DNA of 64,000 bases from Alphaproteobacteria bacterium (GCA_026400755.1 JAPLOM010000011.1:1-64000); one strand, 5' to 3'. Counted from the stretch's first letter, positions 25,702 through 34,298 are shown. A program made the numbers and translations. Notes: generated from the letters alone by a model not told the origin.

Positions 25702-26730
25702 CTAGACGTCGCGGCCGCTGACGCGCGCTTCCTCGAATGTCGCCATGCCGGTGTGGCAGGCCACCGCCGCGCGCAGAATGCCGACCGCGAGGGCCGCGCC
25801 CGACGCCTCGCCCAGCCGCATGCCGAGATCGAGCACCGGCCGCTTGCCAAGCCGCTCTAGAAGCCGCGCATGGCCGGGTTCGGCCGAACGATGCGCGACG
25901 ATGCAATGATCAAGCGCGCCCGGCCGCGCCTCGTGGATGATCGCGGCGGCGGCGGTCGAGGCATAGCCATCGAGCACGACGGGCACATGCGCCAGCCGCG
26001 CGGCCAGCACGGCGCCCGCGATGGCGGCCAATTCGTGCCCGCCGACGCAGCGCAGAATCTCGAACGGATCGGTCATCATCGCGCGGTTGCGCGCCACGCC
26101 CGCCGTCACGGTCTCGACCTTGCGCGCGAGCGCAGCGCCCTCGGCCCCCGTGCCCGGCCCGACCCAATCGGTCGCGGTACCGCCGTAGAGCGCATGACAC
26201 AGGGCCGCGGCGGAGGTCGTGTTGGCGATGCCCATTTCGCCGAGGCAGAGAAGGTCGACGCCCGGCTCCACCGCCATCATTCCGTAGGCCGCGGCGCGCG
26301 CGCATTCCTCGCCCGACAGCGCTGGTTCTTCGGTGAAGTCGCGCGTCGGGTGATCGAGCGCCATCTCGTAGACGCGCAGGTCGGCATCGACCGCCTTGCA
26401 AAGCTGGTTGATGGCGGCGCCGCCTGCGATGAAGTTCTGCACCATCTGAGCAGTCACGGCGGGCGGATAGGCGCTGACCCCGCGCGCGGCGACGCCATGG
26501 TTGCCCGCGAAGACGGCCACGCGCGGCCGGTCGATGCGCGGCGGATGGCGCCCCTGCCAACGCGCGAGCCAAGCCGACAACTCCTCCAGCCGCCCGAGCG
26601 CGCCGGCGGGTTTGGTCAACAGCTTCTCGCGCGCGGCGGCGGCCTCCGCGGCGGCTTCGTCGCCGTCCGGCAACGATGCGATCAGGGCGCGCAGCTCGTC
26701 GAGCGACGCGGGTGGAGACGGTTGGGTCAT
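25702..26730 (-). CDS. cobT: Nicotinate-nucleotide--dimethylbenzimidazole phosphoribosyltransferase
   Basis: 342 residues from ATG at 26730, a normal length. Conserved blocks include KPAGALGRLEELSAWLARW, VFAGNHGVAARGVSAYP, GEMGIANTTSAAAL and GGHELAAIAGAVLAARL, ending EASGAALAVGILRAA with the catalytic Glu region. It activates the lower-ligand base (as alpha-ribazole phosphate) for cobalamin in the cytoplasm. It is divergent from cobS. A short cyclase-family remnant ends two bases upstream of its ATG, so ribosomes on that remnant may feed into cobT. Confidence 0.95.
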   Translation of the reverse strand: MTQPSPPASLDELRALIASLPDGDEAAAEAAAAREKLLTKPAGALGRLEELSAWLARWQGRHPPRIDRPRVAVFAGNHGVAARGVSAYPPAVTAQMVQNFIAGGAAINQLCKAVDADLRVYEMALDHPTRDFTEEPALSGEECARAAAYGMMAVEPGVDLLCLGEMGIANTTSAAALCHALYGGTATDWVGPGTGAEGAALARKVETVTAGVARNRAMMTDPFEILRCVGGHELAAIAGAVLAARLAHVPVVLDGYASTAAAAIIHEARPGALDHCIVAHRSAEPGHARLLERLGKRPVLDLGMRLGEASGAALAVGILRAAVACHTGMATFEEARVSGRDV

Positions 26731-26732
26731 GG

Positions 26733-26897
26733 TCAGTCCAAAATTTCGGCGAAGGCGCGGATGGGGAACGAGGTCGCGTCGCGCACCCGCGGGGGCACGG
26801 CGAAGAAACAGAATTGCCACACACGCACGGCATAGCGCGGATTGATGCCACCCATGCCCTCGAAAATCTCCCGGCTCAATTCAACGAAGCGCGTCAT
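26733..26897 (-). pseudogene. Collapsed remnant of a cyclase-family (kynurenine-formamidase-like) gene
   Basis: An intact 54-codon frame from ATG at 26897 starts MTRFVELSREIFEGM, the usual opening of the metal-dependent cyclase/formamidase family. It ends AVPPRVRDATSFPIRAFAEI, which matches that family's C-terminal VPPKV-FPVRAFA block. The roughly 200 residues expected between them, with the zinc His/Asp motifs, are absent. The simplest reading is an in-frame deletion that joined the two ends. Catalysis is not expected. Its stop is two bases from the cobT ATG, so it may act only as a translated leader. Confidence 0.6.
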
Positions 26898-26965
26898 GGC
26901 AATCCCTGTTCGCGGACCCGTACCTGTCCTATAACCACGATCATGCTTGGCGCTAGAGGAATCCC

Positions 26966-27781
26966 GTGACGACGGTCGAGGAACCAGGGCCCCCGCGCAA
27001 CCGCCTGGACGTGGGCGGCTGGCTGGCCGACCTCACGGTGGCGGCGGCGTTCCTGACGCGATTGCGGCCGCCGGGCGCTTTGGCCCCAGCGGACCTGGCG
27101 CCCGGCCGCCTGGCTGGGACGGTACGCGCTTTCCCGCTGGTCGGGGCGGGCGTGGGTCTGGCGGGCGGAATCGTGTACGCCCTGGCCTATTGGCTTGGTT
27201 TACCCCCCCTCGCCGCGGCGTTGTGTGCGCTGACGGTGACCGCCTTGGCGACCGGCGCCTTGCACGAAGACGGGTTGGCCGACACGGCCGACGGACTCGG
27301 CGGTGGCAAGACGGTGGAAGATCGTCTGCGCATCATGCGCGACAGCCATATCGGCGCCTTCGGCGTCCTGGCGTTGATCTTCAGCGTCGGCCTGCGCGCG
27401 GCGGCGCTGGCCACCCTCGGCACGCCATGGCTGGCTGCGGCCGCCCTGATCGCGAGCGGCGCTGGCTCCCGTGCCTTGCTCGGCCTGCTCATGCGGCGGC
27501 TTGATCCGGCGCGGCCTGACGGGCTGGCTGCCGGCGCCGGCCGGCCTTCCGAGGAAGGCGCCCTGACCGCAGCCGCGATCGGCGCAGCGTTCGCCGTTCT
27601 CTTTCTCGGTCTTGGCGCTGGGATTGTGGCGGCCGCCGCTGCGGCGGTCGCAGCGGCGGCCGTCGGCCAATACGCACGGCGTGGCATCGGCGGCTATACC
27701 GGCGACGTGTTGGGGGCGACCCAGCAGGTCGCCGAGATCGCCATCCTGCTGGTCGCCGCGGCGAAGCTCGGATCGGCATGA
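26966..27781 (+). CDS. cobS: Adenosylcobinamide-GDP ribazoletransferase
   Basis: 271 residues from GTG at 26966. The cytoplasmic/membrane face motif HEDGLADTADGLGGG is the CobS signature, followed by DRLRIMRDSHIGAFG. Several hydrophobic helices (for example LAGGIVYALAYWLGLPPLAAAL and the Ala-rich segment near residue 220) place it in the inner membrane. It joins adenosylcobinamide-GDP and alpha-ribazole, completing the cobalamin. Stop overlaps the cobC-like gene (ATGA). No cobalamin riboswitch box is visible in the 68 bases before it. Confidence 0.94.
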   Translation: MTTVEEPGPPRNRLDVGGWLADLTVAAAFLTRLRPPGALAPADLAPGRLAGTVRAFPLVGAGVGLAGGIVYALAYWLGLPPLAAALCALTVTALATGALHEDGLADTADGLGGGKTVEDRLRIMRDSHIGAFGVLALIFSVGLRAAALATLGTPWLAAAALIASGAGSRALLGLLMRRLDPARPDGLAAGAGRPSEEGALTAAAIGAAFAVLFLGLGAGIVAAAAAAVAAAAVGQYARRGIGGYTGDVLGATQQVAEIAILLVAAAKLGSA

Positions 27782-28428
27782 GCAAGGTCACCCGCTGGTG
27801 GTGGATCCGGCACGCGCCCGTGCCGGACGGCGGCTGCATCTATGGCCAGCGTGATCTTTCAGCCGACTGTACCGACAGCGCGGCCTTCGCCTACCGCGCC
27901 GCGTCCCTGCCGGCGGGCGCCGTGTGGGTTGCGAGCCATCTGCGCCGCACCCATGAGACCGCGGCGGCCATTTGCGCCGCGGGTTACGGTGAGGCGCAAC
28001 CGGCAGTCGAACGCGATCTGGCCGAGCAGCATTTCGGCGAATGGCAGGGACTGCCGCGCAAGGAAGTCTTCGCCAGCCAATCGCGCTGGCCGAACTTTTG
28101 GCTGGCGCCGGCCGACCAGGCGCCGCCGGGCGGCGAAAGCTTCGCCCAAGTGGTCGCGCGCGTGGCGCCCGCGATCGAACGGCTGACCACATCACACGCG
28201 GGCCGCAACATCGTGGCCGTCGCCCACGGCGGCACGATTCGCGCGGCACTGGCGCTGGCGCTCGGCCTGACGCCATCGGCGGCGTTGGCCTTCTCCGTCG
28301 ACACAATCTCGCTGACGCGCCTCGACCATATCGCCGGGCCGGACGGCGCGGCGTGGCGCGTGGTCGCCGTCAACCAAGCGGCCAGTGCCCTTCCCGCCGG
28401 CCGCGACATCCCCATCACCTTCGCGTGA
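27778..28428 (+). CDS. cobC: Histidine phosphatase, probable alpha-ribazole phosphatase
   Basis: 216 residues. The phosphohistidine motif is WWIRHAPVPDGG (RHG-type), a second Arg is in SHLRRTHETA, and the C-terminal catalytic His is in VAVAHGGTIRAAL. GESFAQVVARV is the conserved middle block. Located between cobS and cobU with overlapping ends, it most likely removes the phosphate from alpha-ribazole 5'-phosphate or adenosylcobalamin 5'-phosphate. The fold alone would also suit a broad phosphatase, so the name rests on context. Confidence 0.83.
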   Translation: MSKVTRWWWIRHAPVPDGGCIYGQRDLSADCTDSAAFAYRAASLPAGAVWVASHLRRTHETAAAICAAGYGEAQPAVERDLAEQHFGEWQGLPRKEVFASQSRWPNFWLAPADQAPPGGESFAQVVARVAPAIERLTTSHAGRNIVAVAHGGTIRAALALALGLTPSAALAFSVDTISLTRLDHIAGPDGAAWRVVAVNQAASALPAGRDIPITFA

Positions 28429-28949
28429 CGGCGCCGCTCGCTCGCGTAACCCTGGTCCTCGGCGGCGCGCGGTCGGGCAAAAGCCGTTACGCCGAAACGT
28501 TGTTGCGCGAGGCAGGTGGCGGCATCTACCTGGCCACCGCCCAGGCGCTGGACAGCGAGATGACAGCGCGCATCGCGCGCCACCGGGCCGAACGGGGCCA
28601 TGGATGGACAACGGTGGAAGAGCCGTTGGAATTGGCCGCCGCGCTCGAACGCGGCGCGCAGGCGGGACGCCCGATTCTGGTCGACTGCCTGACCTTGTGG
28701 CTGTCCAACCTGATGGGCGCCGGGCGCGCGACGGAAGCGGAAACCGCGCGGCTGCGGGCGGTTTTAAAGATTCTGCCGGTCCCCGTGGTGTTCGTCTCCA
28801 ATGAGGTTGGCCTGGGCATCGTGCCCGACAACGCACTGGCGCGCGCTTTCCGCGACGAAGCCGGACGGTTGAACCAAGCCATAGCCGCCGCCGCGGATCG
28901 CGTGGTGTTCCTGGCCGCGGGCCTTCCCTTGGTTCTCAAGGGCGGCTGA
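28425..28949 (+). CDS. cobU: Bifunctional adenosylcobinamide kinase / guanylyltransferase
   Basis: 174 residues from GTG at 28425, which overlaps the previous stop (GTGA). The P-loop is LVLGGARSGKSRYAE, with LVDCLTLWLSNL and FVSNEVGLGIVPDN as the CobU signature, and a usual RxxAG-like end (FRDEAGRLNQAIAAAADRVV). It phosphorylates adenosylcobinamide and transfers GMP, making the substrate of CobS. Length is normal. The downstream CobN-like gene overlaps its stop by one base (TGATG). Confidence 0.95.
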   Translation: MTAPLARVTLVLGGARSGKSRYAETLLREAGGGIYLATAQALDSEMTARIARHRAERGHGWTTVEEPLELAAALERGAQAGRPILVDCLTLWLSNLMGAGRATEAETARLRAVLKILPVPVVFVSNEVGLGIVPDNALARAFRDEAGRLNQAIAAAADRVVFLAAGLPLVLKGG

Positions 28950-29515
28950 TGCCCGCGTTCGATCCGGCAAGCCTCGTTCACGCCTTGGGCATCGACGCGC
29001 AAGCAGGCCGCCGGATCGGCTTGATTTTGGTCGAAGACGAAAACATGGGCGGCGCGGCCACGGCCGTCCTCCGCACGCTCTCGGCACTCGCGGCCTCGGG
29101 CTGCCGGGTCGAAGAATTGCCCGCGGACGGGCGGGCGCTTCTGCGCCGTCTTTGGCGCGGCATGGAGGAGACGTCTCCGGACCGTGAAACGTTGCCCTTG
29201 CCCGACTATGTGCGTTGGCTGACCACGCTTCCCGCCGGCTATGAGCAAGAGCTTGCCACCGGATGGAAGCGTCCGGAGGACGACCCCTTGTTCCGCGCCG
29301 GAACGCTGGATTGCGGTCATTTCCTCATTCCCGCCGCGCGGTTCGGCGATGCCGCCATCGTCGCCTGGAGCATGCGCGCCAAGCCTTCCACCGCCTCGAC
29401 GCCGCCCCACGGCCATCTGGCCGCGGTCGCATGGTTGCGCGACATCTTCGGCGCCCAAGCCGTCCTGACCATCGATGGAAAGGGCGCTGTCACCGTCGCG
29501 CCGCCACCATTTTGA
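28949..29515 (+). CDS. Short CobN-like protein (fragmentary cobaltochelatase domain)
   Basis: 188 residues, starting inside the cobU stop. It aligns, from my knowledge of the family, with the middle of the large CobN/BchH chelatase subunit. LRTLSALAASGCRVEELPADG resembles the segment around the family's GYxVxDLPxDG. LPDYVRWLTTLPAGYEQEL and TGWKRPEDDPLF resemble its LP-aV-RWG-PE-DP region, and TPPHGHLAAVAWLRDIFGA resembles PPHxYLAFYxWLRxxFGA. The HxGKHGxLEWLPGK block is degenerate (DGKGAVTV), so key His residues are gone, and full CobN is over 1000 residues. The frame and host-like composition are intact. It may be a regulatory or cobalt-binding derivative, or a slowly decaying relic. CobS and CobT chelatase partners of CobN are not here. 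Confidence 0.6.
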   Translation: MPAFDPASLVHALGIDAQAGRRIGLILVEDENMGGAATAVLRTLSALAASGCRVEELPADGRALLRRLWRGMEETSPDRETLPLPDYVRWLTTLPAGYEQELATGWKRPEDDPLFRAGTLDCGHFLIPAARFGDAAIVAWSMRAKPSTASTPPHGHLAAVAWLRDIFGAQAVLTIDGKGAVTVAPPPF

Positions 29516-29699
29516 TGCCGCATTCCCAACCTAGACCCCCACACGATCCCTGGTCCCCGAGGAATCCCAAACGCGTTATGATGGCCCGCCTGCCTGCGAC
29601 GGAGCGAAATTTGGAAATAAATCCAGGGGTTTCCGCGTCGTCATCACGGGCGGAGGCGCCGATGCGGCGGCGCCGGACCCTGCAAGGAGAAGAAGAAAC

Positions 29700-30392
29700 A
29701 TGAGAATACCCCTCCGGACCGTCTTCGGATTTGCCCTCGTCCTCACCATCGCCACCAGTTCAGCAGCGCGCGCGGAAACCAACCAGGAAGAGCTGGTCAG
29801 CAAGGCGCGCCTGACCATTGAGCGCCTGTCGGCCAATCCGGATTTCGGACGCATGAACGCCGCCGTCAAAACCTCGCAGGCGGTGATGATCTTCCCCTCT
29901 GTGCTGAAGGGCAGCTTCATCATCGGCGCCGAGGGCGGCAACGGCGTGCTTCTGACCAAGGACGCCAACGGCGAATGGAGCTATCCCGCCTTCTACACGC
30001 TGGGCGCGGGCAGCATCGGGCTGCAAGCCGGGTTCCAGGATTCCGAGGTTGTCCTCGTCATCAACACGCTGAAGGGCTTGAACGCGATCCTGAACAACAA
30101 TTTCAAGTTCGGTGTTGATGCCAGCGTAGCGCTCGGTCCGGTCGGCCAAGGCATCGAAGGCTCGACGACGACCGCGTTCGGCGCAGACATCGAGGCATAT
30201 TCCGCAACCCGCGGCCTGTTCGCGGGCGGCTCCCTTGAGGGGGCCGTGACATACGAACGCTCGGATTGGAACCGGAACTATTACGAGGTCGGCGCCTCGG
30301 CACGCGGCGTCGTGATGGAACGCGCGTTCCGCAATCCGCAGGCCGACGGCCTGCGCGAGGCCTTGGCGAAGATCAGCAGCGCCGCGCCCTAG
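29700..30392 (+). CDS. Exported SYLF/YSC84-domain lipid-binding protein
   Basis: 230 residues with an AAGGAGAAGAAG site before ATG 29700. A signal peptide (FGFALVLTIATSSAARA) precedes the SYLF domain. Typical blocks are SQAVMIFPSVLKGSFIIGAEGG, ATRGLFAGGSLEGAVTYE and the Trp/Tyr-rich DWNRNYYE. The domain binds phosphoinositides in eukaryotes; bacterial versions are periplasmic or outer-membrane associated with unknown task. It sits between the cobalamin genes but has its own 184-base upstream gap, so it is likely an independent unit. Confidence 0.85.
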   Translation: MRIPLRTVFGFALVLTIATSSAARAETNQEELVSKARLTIERLSANPDFGRMNAAVKTSQAVMIFPSVLKGSFIIGAEGGNGVLLTKDANGEWSYPAFYTLGAGSIGLQAGFQDSEVVLVINTLKGLNAILNNNFKFGVDASVALGPVGQGIEGSTTTAFGADIEAYSATRGLFAGGSLEGAVTYERSDWNRNYYEVGASARGVVMERAFRNPQADGLREALAKISSAAP

Positions 30393-30398
30393 ACGCCT

Positions 30399-31385
30399 TC
30401 AATCGAATCCCAGCCAAGCAAGCGCGACCGCAAGCACGAAGAGCGCGCAAGCCCCGACATAGAGCCGCAACGCGCGTGCGACATCGCGCGCTTCCAAATT
30501 GGGCGCGCCGTCGCCGAGCCAGGGATCATCGATGGTTTGGGTGCCGTAGCGGCGTGGCCCCGCGAGAGCGAGCCCAAGCGCGCCGGCCGCCGCGGCCTCG
30601 GGCCAGCCCGCGTTGACCGAACGGTGTTTGCCCGCGTCGCGCCAAGCGACGGCGAGGGCGCGGGACGGCCGCGCGCCTGGCACGAAGACGGCCGCGGCCG
30701 CGAGGAGAATGGCGGAGAGGCGCGCCGGAACGAAGTTCAGCACGTCGTCGAGACGCGCCGAGGCGCGTCCAAAATACAAATGACGCGGCGAGCGATGGCC
30801 CAACATGCTGTCCAGCGTGTTAGCCGCCTTATAGGCGAACAGTCCAGGCAAGCCGAAGACCGCATAGAAGAGCGCCGGCGCGATCACGCCGTCGGAGAAG
30901 TTCTCGACCAGAGACTCCACGGCCGCGCGCGCCACACCGTGCCGATCGAGGCTGCGCGGATCGCGACCGACGATATGGGAGACAGTGTGGCGCGCGCCCT
31001 CCAGATCACCGCGCGCCAACGGGCGCTCGACGCGGCGCACATGGGCAAACAGGCTGCGTTGCGCCAGCAGCGCCACGACCGCGGCCAATTCGACGACCCA
31101 GCCGAACGGAACGGAATTCGCCAGCACGTGCAGCGCAAGGCCGGACAAAGCGGCGCCCGCGACGACAATGAACGCCGCCACGGCGCCCCACACGAGATTT
31201 TGCGCTGGCCCACGCGTGGGCCAGTTCAGCATGCGGTCGAGATGCGCGATGACAGCGCCGAAAAGGCGGACGGGATGGCCGGGCCAGGAAAAGGGCCAGC
31301 GCCGCTCCGGCAAGGCGCCATCCAGAAAAAGCGCGGCGACGAGGACGGCCAGCGCGTCCGGGTGCGAAGCGCATTCGAAAATCAT
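30399..31385 (-). CDS. cbiB: Adenosylcobinamide-phosphate synthase
   Basis: 328 residues from ATG at 31385. Conserved CbiB motifs are HPVRLFGAVIAHLDRMLN, ESLVENFSDGVIAPALFY, KAANTLDSMLGHRSPRHLYFG and SVNAGWPEAAAAGALGL. Membrane helices are seen at residues 10-20, 70-95 and the C-terminus (VGACALFVLAVALAWLG). It attaches aminopropanol (or its phosphate) to adenosylcobyric acid, feeding CobU and CobS. The often adjacent cobD decarboxylase gene is not here. It converges with the SYLF gene. Confidence 0.93.
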   Translation of the reverse strand: MIFECASHPDALAVLVAALFLDGALPERRWPFSWPGHPVRLFGAVIAHLDRMLNWPTRGPAQNLVWGAVAAFIVVAGAALSGLALHVLANSVPFGWVVELAAVVALLAQRSLFAHVRRVERPLARGDLEGARHTVSHIVGRDPRSLDRHGVARAAVESLVENFSDGVIAPALFYAVFGLPGLFAYKAANTLDSMLGHRSPRHLYFGRASARLDDVLNFVPARLSAILLAAAAVFVPGARPSRALAVAWRDAGKHRSVNAGWPEAAAAGALGLALAGPRRYGTQTIDDPWLGDGAPNLEARDVARALRLYVGACALFVLAVALAWLGFD

Positions 31386-31437
31386 GGCCCGAAAAAGGAA
31401 AGCGCGGTCCGGCGCATCAATGCCGGCCGCATCGAGA

Positions 31438-32019
31438 TCAACCGCCGGCGTCGCGAAGATAGCGCACGGTCGCCGTCTGGCGATTCCGTTCGGCCCATTC
31501 CAACGCCGTGACGCCTGTGAAGTCACCGCGCTTGAGATCGACCTTCTTCGTCGTAACCAGCAGCTTGAGAATGTCCACGTTGCCGATCTTGGCGGCCTTG
31601 ATCAGCGGCGTGTTGCCCGAACGGTCGATCGTGTTCGGATCCGCGCCGGCATCAAGCAGAACCTTCACGGCATCAATATTGCCCCGTTCCGCGGCCCAAT
31701 TCAGCGCCGTGTTCCCGCTCTTGTCCTTGAGATCGACCAACACCCGGTCGCGAATCAGGACCTCCATGATGTTGACATGGTTGCCCTTGGCCGCCGCGAT
31801 CAGCGCGGACGTACCGTCAAGCTTATCGACTTCATTCGGATTCTTTCCGCCATTCAGCGCCTTTTGCACGCCTTCGAGATTGCCGTTGCCGGCATCCACC
31901 AAGAACGCGTCAGGCCCGAAACCGCCGGGAGGCGGCGCCAAGCCCTGGGCCAGGACGGGGGCCGCCAAGAAAAGGGGGAGAAGAAGCGCGGACAGGCGGG
32001 CAATCGATTTGATCTGCAT
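31438..32019 (-). CDS. Exported ankyrin-repeat protein
   Basis: 193 residues from ATG at 32019. A signal peptide (LSALLLPLFLAAPVLAQG) is followed by four to five ankyrin repeats. They are recognised by TSALIAAAKGNHVNIMEVLI, GNTALNWAAERGNIDAVKVLL, GNTPLIKAAKIGNVDILKLL and GVTALEWAERNRQTATVRYL. Such periplasmic ankyrin proteins mediate protein binding. The partner is unknown. The gene ends 53 bases before the cbiB start on the same strand and could be cotranscribed with it. Confidence 0.82.
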   Translation of the reverse strand: MQIKSIARLSALLLPLFLAAPVLAQGLAPPPGGFGPDAFLVDAGNGNLEGVQKALNGGKNPNEVDKLDGTSALIAAAKGNHVNIMEVLIRDRVLVDLKDKSGNTALNWAAERGNIDAVKVLLDAGADPNTIDRSGNTPLIKAAKIGNVDILKLLVTTKKVDLKRGDFTGVTALEWAERNRQTATVRYLRDAGG

Positions 32020-32219
32020 GGAAGGTTTGTCAGGCGGAGCAGCGGTCAAGTCAAGGTTTTGCGGCGTCACAACCCCGTCAAGTGCGCGTGTGAATCCGGC
32101 GGTTGGCTTGAACCCGTTGGATTTTGCGCCTATTTTAAAAAAAGTAACAATTGCAACTTCTTGCCTGCGCAAGCCCGAAACGATCGGGTCGTGGCGGGCG
32201 GCTTTGGAGGCTCGAGATC

Positions 32220-32552
32220 ATGGCGTTGTCCCCGCGCATCGCGCGCGCCGCGACAGTAATGGCTGCGCTGGTGTTCGTCACCGCCTGCGGCCAGCGCGGC
32301 GTATGGACGAAGGAAGGCGCCACTCAGAGCGAGGTGACGTCGGCCCAGAAGGATTGCTCCCGCGATTCGAACGACTATGGCTTTCTGAACAACCAAAGCG
32401 CGGCCGAAGGCGCCAGCGCCCGCTACGAATCGGACAACCGCAACAGCCTGTACCGGCTCTGCATGTCCTCCAAGGGCTTCGGACAGATTCCGGAATCCCA
32501 GGCGAAACAGCAGCAGCAACAGCAGCAGCAGAAACCACAGCAAAGCCAATAG
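32220..32552 (+). CDS. Small lipoprotein with polyglutamine tail
   Basis: 110 residues from ATG at 32220. A signal peptide ends in a lipobox-like VFVTACGQ, so the mature protein likely begins at that Cys, lipid-anchored. The middle shows a repeated Cys/Asn/Ser-rich segment (DCSRDSNDYGFLNNQ, NSLYRLCMSSKGFGQIP). The last 17 residues are almost all Gln (AKQQQQQQQQKPQQSQ), written with CAG/CAA repeats at about 32508-32549. I do not recognise a family. Unit changes in the repeat would stay in frame and only change tail length. Confidence 0.65.
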   Translation: MALSPRIARAATVMAALVFVTACGQRGVWTKEGATQSEVTSAQKDCSRDSNDYGFLNNQSAAEGASARYESDNRNSLYRLCMSSKGFGQIPESQAKQQQQQQQQKPQQSQ

Positions 32553-32615
32553 CAGCCGCTTGACCGCTGGCTGGCCGACGCCTCAAATGGCTCCGCAGTC
32601 CCGACGGAGCCCGCC

Positions 32616-33530
32616 ATGTCCAAAGTTCCCCTTCGCGGCGTCTATGCCGCCGCCCTCACGCCCCTCAACGACGATCTTAGCCCTGATTTGAAGTCCCTGG
32701 TGCGCCACTACAAGTGGCTGCTGGCGAACGGCTGCGACGGTCTGGCGCCCTTGGGCACCACGGGCGAGGCCAATTCCTTTTCCGTCGACGAGCGGCTTTC
32801 CGTCATCGATGCGTTGGGCGGCTCCGGCATCCCGATGGATCGCTGCATCGTCGGCACGGGAAGCTGCGCCCTGACCGATTCCGTGCGGCTGACCAAGCGC
32901 GTTTTGGACGCCGGCGGGCGGGACGTGTTGGTGTTGCCGCCGTTCTACTACAAGAAGGTCACGGACGACGGGCTGTTCGCCTCCTTCTCTGAAGTGATTC
33001 AGCGCGTGGGCGATTCGCGCTTGCGTCTCTACATTTACCAATTCCCCCAGATGACCGGGCTCGATCTGAGTCTGGATCTGATCGGCCGCCTGATCGACGC
33101 GTTCCCGAAGACGGTCGTGGGTGTCAAAGACAGCTCGGGTAACTGGCCGAACATGGAAGCCATGTGCAAGCGCTTCCCCGGCTTCGAGGTTTTCCCCGGC
33201 AGCGAGCGCTTCCTCCTGTCCGCGCTCAAGGCCGGCGGCGTGGGCTGCATCAGCGCGACCACCAACGTGACCGCGCCCATGGCGGCCAAGGTTTACGCCA
33301 ACTGGAACAGCGACAACGCCGACGCGCTGCAGACCGCGCTGATCGCGGTGCGCGACATCCTGGAAGCATTCCCACCCATCGCCGCCCTGAAGCAGCTTCT
33401 GGCGCGCACGACCAACCAGGCCTCGTGGCTCAATATCCGTCCGCCGCTCATGCGCCTGACCGAGGCGCAGGTCCAGGCCCTGTTCGCCAAACTCGAGGCC
33501 GTCTCCTTCGAGACCGCGCGCGCGGCCTGA
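32616..33530 (+). CDS. DapA-family (dihydrodipicolinate synthase/NAL-like) aldolase
   Basis: 304 residues. The TIM-barrel class I aldolase features are present: PLGTTGEANSF, the Tyr motif YIYQFP and the Schiff-base Lys in VVGVKDSSGNW. The Thr-Thr-Gly loop keeps the carbonyl-binding residues. The DapA family also contains aldolases and dehydratases for N-acetylneuraminate, KDG and related compounds. The variant around the Tyr (YQFP for YNxP) and the absence of lysine genes nearby argue against true DapA. Stop overlaps the DUF45 gene by one base (TGATG). Confidence 0.83.
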   Translation: MSKVPLRGVYAAALTPLNDDLSPDLKSLVRHYKWLLANGCDGLAPLGTTGEANSFSVDERLSVIDALGGSGIPMDRCIVGTGSCALTDSVRLTKRVLDAGGRDVLVLPPFYYKKVTDDGLFASFSEVIQRVGDSRLRLYIYQFPQMTGLDLSLDLIGRLIDAFPKTVVGVKDSSGNWPNMEAMCKRFPGFEVFPGSERFLLSALKAGGVGCISATTNVTAPMAAKVYANWNSDNADALQTALIAVRDILEAFPPIAALKQLLARTTNQASWLNIRPPLMRLTEAQVQALFAKLEAVSFETARAA

Positions 33531-34237
33531 TGGCGAAGCGGGCCACGGCCCCTACCCATCTCGACCTCAACGGCCGGACGGTTCCGTTCAGCATCCGCAA
33601 GGTCGCGCGGGCGCGCCGCATGACGCTGCGCGTCGACGCGGCCGCCGACGGCGTGGGTCTGACCTTGCCGCGATGGGTCAGCATCGACGAGGGGCTGCGC
33701 TTCGTGGAAACCAAGCGGGGCTGGCTCGAAAGCCGGCTGGCCCGCCTGCCGCCGCGAACCGCGATCGCGCATGATGCCGCCGTGCCGATCCTGGGCGTGC
33801 CCCACCGTATCCGCCATTGCGCCGACGCCTTGCCCTTCGTCTGGCAGGCGGAGGGCGAGCTGCGCGTCGGCGGGCCCGCGGACACCATGAGCATGCGCGT
33901 GCTGGCCTGGCTGCGCGAGCAGGCGCGAGCGGAGATCCCGCGCCGGGCGGCGGAGAAGGCCGCGCGGATCGGCCTCGGCCCTCCGCCCGTGGGATTGCGC
34001 GATACGCGCAGCCTGTGGGGAAGCTGCTCGCCTCGCGGTCGATTGTCCTTCTGCTGGCGCCTGGTGATGGCGCCCGAATCCGTTCTGGACTATGTGGTCG
34101 CGCACGAGGTCGCGCATCTGCGCCACCTCAACCACGGCAAGCGTTTCTGGGCGCTGGTCGAGACGCTGACGGGCGACATTGACGCCGCGCGCGCATGGCT
34201 CAATCGCGAAGGGCCGGGCTTGCACCGCTTCGGCTGA
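33530..34237 (+). CDS. DUF45/YgjP-SprT-like zinc metalloprotease family protein
   Basis: 235 residues. The zinc motif is VVAHEVAHLRHLNHGKRFW (HExxH with a downstream His), and the upstream RSLWGSCSPRGRLSF block is the YgjP/DUF45 hallmark. The N-terminus has the PF01863 strand pattern (FSIRKVARARRMTLRVD). The biological substrate of this group is not firmly known. It is cytoplasmic and shares a transcript with the DapA-like gene by overlapping codons. Confidence 0.85.
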   Translation: MAKRATAPTHLDLNGRTVPFSIRKVARARRMTLRVDAAADGVGLTLPRWVSIDEGLRFVETKRGWLESRLARLPPRTAIAHDAAVPILGVPHRIRHCADALPFVWQAEGELRVGGPADTMSMRVLAWLREQARAEIPRRAAEKAARIGLGPPPVGLRDTRSLWGSCSPRGRLSFCWRLVMAPESVLDYVVAHEVAHLRHLNHGKRFWALVETLTGDIDAARAWLNREGPGLHRFG

Positions 34238-34298
34238 AGCCGATATCCGGAGCAAGAGTCGGATAGAGGCGCGGCGCCCGACGCCTCATAGTCCGGTC

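Noticed and set aside
26898-26965. Cobalamin riboswitch between cobT and cobS
   Set aside because: The gap is only about 68 bases and no B12-box-like segment is visible; too short for the aptamer.
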